From: an uncultured Enterobacteriaceae bacterium | GTDB taxonomy: Bacteria; Pseudomonadota; Gammaproteobacteria; Enterobacterales; Enterobacteriaceae | Length of the DNA stretch: 9,440 bases | NCBI GenBank assembly: GCA_936920625.1 | Contig: CAKZHC010000012.1 | Span: 1-9,440, forward strand | Direction of reading: 5' to 3' | Translations under genes and position numbers: made by a program | Notes under the pieces: model-generated | Told to the model about the DNA's origin: nothing | Seen by the model: the letters and a program-made list of their open reading frames with translations, nothing else | Database searches by the model: none | In this document: positions 6,248-9,440 of the stretch, piece after piece | How the letters are laid out: every line of letters starts with the position of its first letter | How positions within the stretch are numbered: the first letter of the stretch is position 1

Positions 6248-7227
6248 ATAGTCGCCAGTCAGAAATAGCGCACCCCCGTCGCTCAGAAGGAGTTTTTTAA
6301 TTTCTGTTATTTGTTTATCTGTCTGGAATGTCTGGCCTGAGCTTCTGTTGCTGCATTCTGGCGCTGTGATAATCTTATGATAATTTCGAAGCAGGCTTGT
6401 GGCAGTCTGGTATTTTCAGTCTGCGTTTCAGGGCCACGAAGATAAATGGCTGATGCCTTATTTGGTCAGACTGACTTTGCTGCTTTACCGTTAAACTGCC
6501 GCCGGGCTCTGTAGTCTGGCTACTCGTGTCTGAAAACCGCCTGCATTGCGTTATTTCCCCAGACGTATTTTAATAAACTCGTGATGTTCAGTAACGTATT
6601 CATTACATCGTCAGATATAAAGACACTAATACCCAGTTTTTGAGACTGATTTCTGGAATAATTCAGATTTCAGCCATCAGGTTCCGTGAGGTCAGCGCTA
6701 AAAATGGCTTGCCCCCTGGGGCCTCATATTCAAGATGGTCGCTGTTATCGTGGATATCTGACTCATTCTACACCGTAACGTAGTAGCATCAGTCAATGTG
6801 CCGGACGCAATGGCGTTTTTAATTTTTTCGGCACACGCTTACCCGTTATATTTCCCCAGATGCTATGGGTATAACCTGTGATGACTCCCGGACAGGGTCA
6901 TTCATAGTGATAGTATAATCTGTAGTTCTGCAAATCTTTCATGATTACCCATTGCCATTTTCCCGGCATAAATCTTAAAACATGATAGTTCCTCGTTTGT
7001 TAATCAGTGCAGCAGATCTTTTAATGCCATTAATGAAACTATCAATTCCATTTTAAGCGGGTACAGGTGCAGCAGTTTTCTGCATGATCCACATCCGGTT
7101 GCCAGATGTTCATAATGGGCGAAGTACAACTTATTATCAGACACAATCTTTTTACTTTCTGTTCGTTCGCGCTATTGTATCCATTACCACAACACATCGT
7201 GGTTTTTTGTTTTTGACTCGCTGCCAC
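6242..7227 (-). pseudogene. Probable decayed gene of unknown family, many frame changes
   Basis: Reading the minus strand from 7227 to 6242, open segments follow one another in shifting frames. The first runs from 7227 (CCGNGYNSANEQKVKRLC). The next lies at 7141-7004 (DNKLYFAHYEHLATGCGSC), then 7046-6975 (DSFINGIKRSAALINKRG), 6932-6846 (TTDYTITMNDPVRESSQVI), about 6840-6775 (EKIKNAIASGTLTDATTL), 6767-6663 (LEYEAPGGKPFLALTSRNL) and about 6680-6520 (ending KYVWGNNAMQAVFRHE). After that come about 6500-6310 (ENTRLPQACFEIII) and finally a frame ending KKLLLSDGGALFLTGDYS at TAA 6242. The composition looks protein-like, all on one strand. I cannot assign a family. It converges on mig-14, with the two stop codons side by side. 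Chance frames remain possible. Confidence 0.35.
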
Positions 7228-7319
7228 TCACAGAGCGCCTCCCGCCAGCAAACAGTATGCTGACAGGCCAATGAAGGGTGGAATGCGTGTCATTGTTACG
7301 GGACTAACAGGAGAACAGC

Positions 7320-7925
7320 ATGAAACTCTATTATAAACGTGGCGCCTGCTCACTGGCCCCACATATTGCGCTGGAAGAGGTGGAAGCGGCTTATCAGCTA
7401 ATTGAAGTTGACTTTAAAACTAAAAAGTGTGAAACAGGTGAAAATTACCTGGCTATAAATGGCAAAGGATACGTGCCAGCACTCGAGTGTCATGATGGTA
7501 CTGTGCTGACGGAAGGCATTGCTGTCTTACTTTACATTGCCGATCTCAACCCTGCCATAGAACTGGCACCTTCGCCAAGAACGCCAGCACACTATCAGCT
7601 CATAGACTGGATGACCTTTATTGCCACTGAACTCCAAAAAAACATGGCATCAATGTATAATCCTGCACAAACCGCAGAATTGAGAGCCAATGTGGAAGCA
7701 GTTCTTAACAAACGCCTGGACTGGGTTGCTTCAGCATTAGGTAATAAGCTCTGGCTGATGGGCAATACTTACACACTGGCGGATATCTATCTGTTTAATA
7801 TCCTGAGCTGGAATGCATATGTCAATTTCAGTCTGGATAACTGGCCTGCGCTGGGGGCATTCTGCGCGCGGGTGGCTGAACGTCCGGCGGTGATTCGCGC
7901 TCTTGAAAGTGAGGGATTAGTTTGA
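7320..7925 (+). CDS. gstA: Beta-class glutathione S-transferase GstA
   Basis: A cytosolic dimeric transferase that conjugates or binds glutathione in detoxification and oxidative stress. At 201 residues it matches the E. coli protein along its whole length. The N-terminal thioredoxin fold (1-77) has KLYYKRGACSLAPH with Tyr5 and the beta-class Cys10, cis-Pro53 in GYVPAL, and LTEGIAV with Glu65 and Gly66 for glutathione. The helical domain follows from about 88, with the N-capping TLAD (Asp155) and the end AERPAVIRALESEGL. The motif IATELHK of E. coli reads IATELQK here, so the conserved His106 is Gln. ATG 7320 follows AGGAG (7310-7314) by 5 nt. The gene is a single transcription unit ending at two hairpins. 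Divergent to it is a probable pseudogene. Confidence 0.95.
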   Translation: MKLYYKRGACSLAPHIALEEVEAAYQLIEVDFKTKKCETGENYLAINGKGYVPALECHDGTVLTEGIAVLLYIADLNPAIELAPSPRTPAHYQLIDWMTFIATELQKNMASMYNPAQTAELRANVEAVLNKRLDWVASALGNKLWLMGNTYTLADIYLFNILSWNAYVNFSLDNWPALGAFCARVAERPAVIRALESEGLV

Positions 7926-7929
7926 TGAT

Positions 7930-7971
7930 GGCCACGGTTAGTGGCCCTCTGTCCGGCTAGCCTGACAGAGG
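7930..7971 (+). terminator. Tandem hairpins behind gstA
   Basis: GGCCAC-ggtta-GTGGCC (7930-7946) is followed at once by CCTCTGTC (7946-7953), a self-complementary centre cGGCTAGCCt, and GACAGAGG (7964-7971). The second is a near-perfect 26-nt palindrome. There is no U-run behind it, so it would be an atypical or factor-assisted terminator, or a structure protecting the mRNA 3' end. Confidence 0.45.
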
Positions 7972-8291
7972 TCACCAGCAAAAAGGCAGTCACTTTCGGC
8001 AGTGCTAGTGCAGAGTGCTTTATCACGAATGATTCCCTTTTTTTACAGTAATTTCATATAGTTATTTTTTCACTATCGTTTTCTGCAAATGCTGGTTGAA
8101 CGCTATTTTATATGCCAGTTCAAGGGGGCAGCTTGTAAGTAAAATCAAGTTGGGTACGGGCGATTTATGAGTTCAGGCCGCACTGGTGTTCAGCTATTTT
8201 GCAGATTTTACTCAGGTGGTGTTCTGGCAGAAAAAACAGAAAAGCAACAGAGTTCATTAATATGCAGTGATGCAAGGCAGACTTATCAGGA

Positions 8292-8312
8292 CTGATATCA
8301 TATTAATATCAG
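8292..8312. repeat. Inverted repeat CTGATAT-N7-ATATCAG
   Basis: Perfect 7-bp arms separated by 7 bp in AT-rich spacer. The size is that of a dimeric regulator site, but no adjacent gene shows what it would control. Confidence 0.3.
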
Positions 8313-8419
8313 ACCGCATTATTTTTTATTTAACTAAAGATTTTATTAACAATTTCAAATAGTGATAAAAAACTTGCTATAACACAAATCCAGCAGACCA
8401 CGATCGCTGTGATGAGTTT

Positions 8420-8457
8420 TAGTACATTTGTCAGCATATACACTGAAAAATGTACTA
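8420..8457. repeat. 38-nt inverted repeat with 15-bp arms
   Basis: TAGTACATTTGTCAG (8420-8434), spacer CATATACA, then CTGAAAAATGTACTA (8443-8457). One of 15 positions is mismatched. No U-tract follows on either strand. It could be an operator, a structured RNA or the core of a small mobile repeat. Confidence 0.45.
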
Positions 8458-8643
8458 TGGTTTTGCTGTAGTTCCATTAAGCATCAATCGCCTGTTGTAT
8501 TTTCTTCAGCCCATTTTAAGCAGAATAAAGCCAGAAATTATAATTACAGAAATTACTTTGATAATATAAATTATCTAAACAGGAAGCCTGGTGATGATTA
8601 ACCATGTATCGTCATCAGGGCTATTTAACTCACTATTGCAGGG

Positions 8644-9051
8644 TTAAAGTTGTTTATCCTGGTGGGCTGGGTAGTGATACACGCTACGGCTTATATCAAG
8701 CAGACGGCAGCTGCGGCGTGTGCCAATATCGTAAGTTTCCTGAAGATGATTCACTGCCTGACGCTTATCGTTAGTAGTGAAGAATGTTTTCAGAACACTT
8801 TGCAGCATCTCTTTATCATCTCTGAGCATCCGCAATTCCCGTTCCATCGTATGTAATCGATCTTCCAGTTCAAGGATTTTACGGCCTTCTTCAGAGGAAA
8901 GACCGGAGAATTTCTTTTTCCAGCTGTAAAATGTCGCTTCAGAAATCTCCAGTTCGCCACAAATTTCCTTCACTTTGACGCCACATTCTGACGCTTTAAT
9001 TGCGTTGATGATTTGCTCCTCTGTGAAACGTGACTTTCTCGTAAGTTTCAT
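8644..9051 (-). pseudogene. IS3-family transposase remnant (OrfA fused to start of OrfB)
   Basis: The 135-residue product has an OrfA domain at about 1-91: KSRFTEEQIINAIKASECG, the helix-turn-helix VKEICGELEISEATFYSWKK, then the leucine-zipper-like ILELEDRLHTMERELRMLRD and EMLQSVLK. The following KRQAVNHLQETYDIGTRRSC and RLLDISRSVYHY is the usual N-terminus of OrfB. OrfA and OrfB are normally joined by a -1 frameshift; here they are in one frame. The stop after HQDKQL removes the DDE catalytic domain, and no DDE motif is seen further downstream, so it cannot transpose itself. ATG 9051 follows AAGAAAGG closely and starts with the conserved residues; a longer frame from 9111 adds 20 hydrophobic residues unlike the family. 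The IS407 group is the likeliest, with low certainty. Confidence 0.75.
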
Positions 9052-9186
9052 TACCTTTCTTAATAATATTGTAATCAGGATGATCAAAATCTGTATTACC
9101 AAATTGTTCATTTACTCCGATCAGAAATAGCAGTAGCCAAAATCTTATATATAAGGGTCGTGATAAATTTCATTAACTGTCTGTTT

Positions 9187-9201
9187 TTGGAGTATCTCCA
9201 A
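9187..9201. repeat. Small palindrome TTGGAG-tat-CTCCAA
   Basis: Perfect 6-bp arms about 140 bp upstream of the transposase start. It may mark the outer end of the IS remnant or be a regulator site. No terminal TG...CA end could be matched because the other end of the element is missing. Confidence 0.25.
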
Positions 9202-9227
9202 TATTTCAGGTTCCATTGGTCAGATTC

Positions 9228-9236
9228 TGGTATAAT
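9228..9236 (+). promoter_or_regulatory. Extended -10 promoter candidate
   Basis: TGGTATAAT: a perfect TATAAT (9231-9236) preceded by TGn. No consensus -35 is present, which extended -10 promoters do not need. No protein-coding frame follows. A hairpin with a T-tract lies about 100 nt downstream. Confidence 0.4.
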
Positions 9237-9315
9237 AATGATCTGATCTAATCATTCTCTGTAGCATTGAGACACCTTTGCAGTGGATTGCAGATTTTAA
9301 GTTAAGTGATTATAG

Positions 9316-9347
9316 AAAAATAGCATCACAGGATTTATCCTATTTTT
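9316..9347. terminator. AT-rich bidirectional terminator-like hairpin
   Basis: AAAAATAG (9316-9323) pairs with CTATTTTT (9340-9347). An alternative inner stem AGGAT-tt-ATCCT (9330-9341) runs straight into T5 on the plus strand. The matching A5 on the left gives the same shape on the minus strand. The stem is weak because it is AT-rich. The rest of the window to 9440 shows no gene. Confidence 0.3.
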
Positions 9348-9440
9348 CTGAAAAAAAAGAGATAATGACTTTCTACACTACACAATTTGATATAAATTTA
9401 CACCATAACAAATTCATTTAAAATAAATTAGATGCGATAT

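Larger units (their letters stand above)
7972..8643. other. Spacer between gstA and the IS remnant, no recognised gene
   Basis: No recognisable coding sequence on either strand. A T8 run lies at about 8037-8045, and two inverted repeats, listed separately, lie at 8292-8312 and 8420-8457. On the minus strand at about 8580-8505 a hydrophobic frame resembling a membrane helix can be read, but there is no start or family motif around it. Confidence 0.4.

Noticed and set aside
8505..8580. Hydrophobic minus-strand frame resembling the last helix of an exporter
   Set aside because: Low-complexity AT-rich DNA easily gives such a stretch. There is no conserved motif and no open frame before it.
8650..8856. 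Plus-strand open frame opposite the transposase
   Set aside because: Shadow of the IS3 OrfA/OrfB frame, with no motif.
9052..9111. Upstream extension of the transposase to ATG 9111
   Set aside because: It adds 20 hydrophobic residues foreign to OrfA. The inner ATG 9051 has a better ribosome site and starts with the family sequence.
1..9440. CRISPR array, tRNA or rRNA genes
   Set aside because: No regularly spaced direct repeats and no tRNA cloverleaf or rRNA segments were noticed on reading both strands.

Overview
The window looks like chromosomal DNA of a member of the Enterobacterales. The best evidence is a DusA and a GstA that read as clear relatives of the enterobacterial proteins, plus a Mig-14 homologue. 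I cannot name the genus from sequence alone. Only about half of the window is intact coding sequence. The rest is long AT-rich spacer, broken genes and phage or IS scars, as in an accessory hotspot or a genome that is losing genes. By eye, the polyketide synthase, the LuxR-type regulator and mig-14 are clearly more AT-rich than dusA and gstA, which fits acquisition of the first three by transfer.

Left part (1-2950): an AT-rich leader carries a perfect 29-nt palindrome just upstream of a good sigma-70 promoter. It is followed by a type III polyketide synthase of the chalcone synthase/PhlD type whose catalytic core is intact but whose N-terminal coding segment contains four in-frame stop codons. 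After a 600-bp spacer comes a PAS-fold LuxR-type regulator on the same strand. The two may be the remains of a small self-contained metabolite locus.

Middle (2950-6250): dusA lies on the minus strand. Its stop codon falls inside one arm of a 10-bp inverted repeat, and its C-terminus is longer than in E. coli. Immediately upstream of dusA, and divergent from it, is the first 33 codons of a tyrosine-type integrase. This is the expected scar of a dusA-targeting integrative element. After about 1 kb of unrecognised sequence comes mig-14, a resistance and virulence gene that depends on PhoP in Salmonella. A PhoP-box-like direct repeat lies upstream of it.

Right part (6250-9440): behind mig-14, the minus strand holds a chain of short open segments in changing frames, probably one decayed gene of unknown family. 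Then come an intact gstA with one unusual active-site substitution and two strong hairpins behind it, a spacer with a 38-nt inverted repeat, and a truncated IS3-family transposase. The last 250 bp contain an extended -10 promoter followed by a terminator-like hairpin.

No rRNA, tRNA or CRISPR array was seen. I found no convincing multi-gene new system. The most unusual points are the damaged but catalytically complete type III polyketide synthase with its palindrome-controlled promoter, the dusA/integrase scar beside mig-14, and the decayed minus-strand gene.
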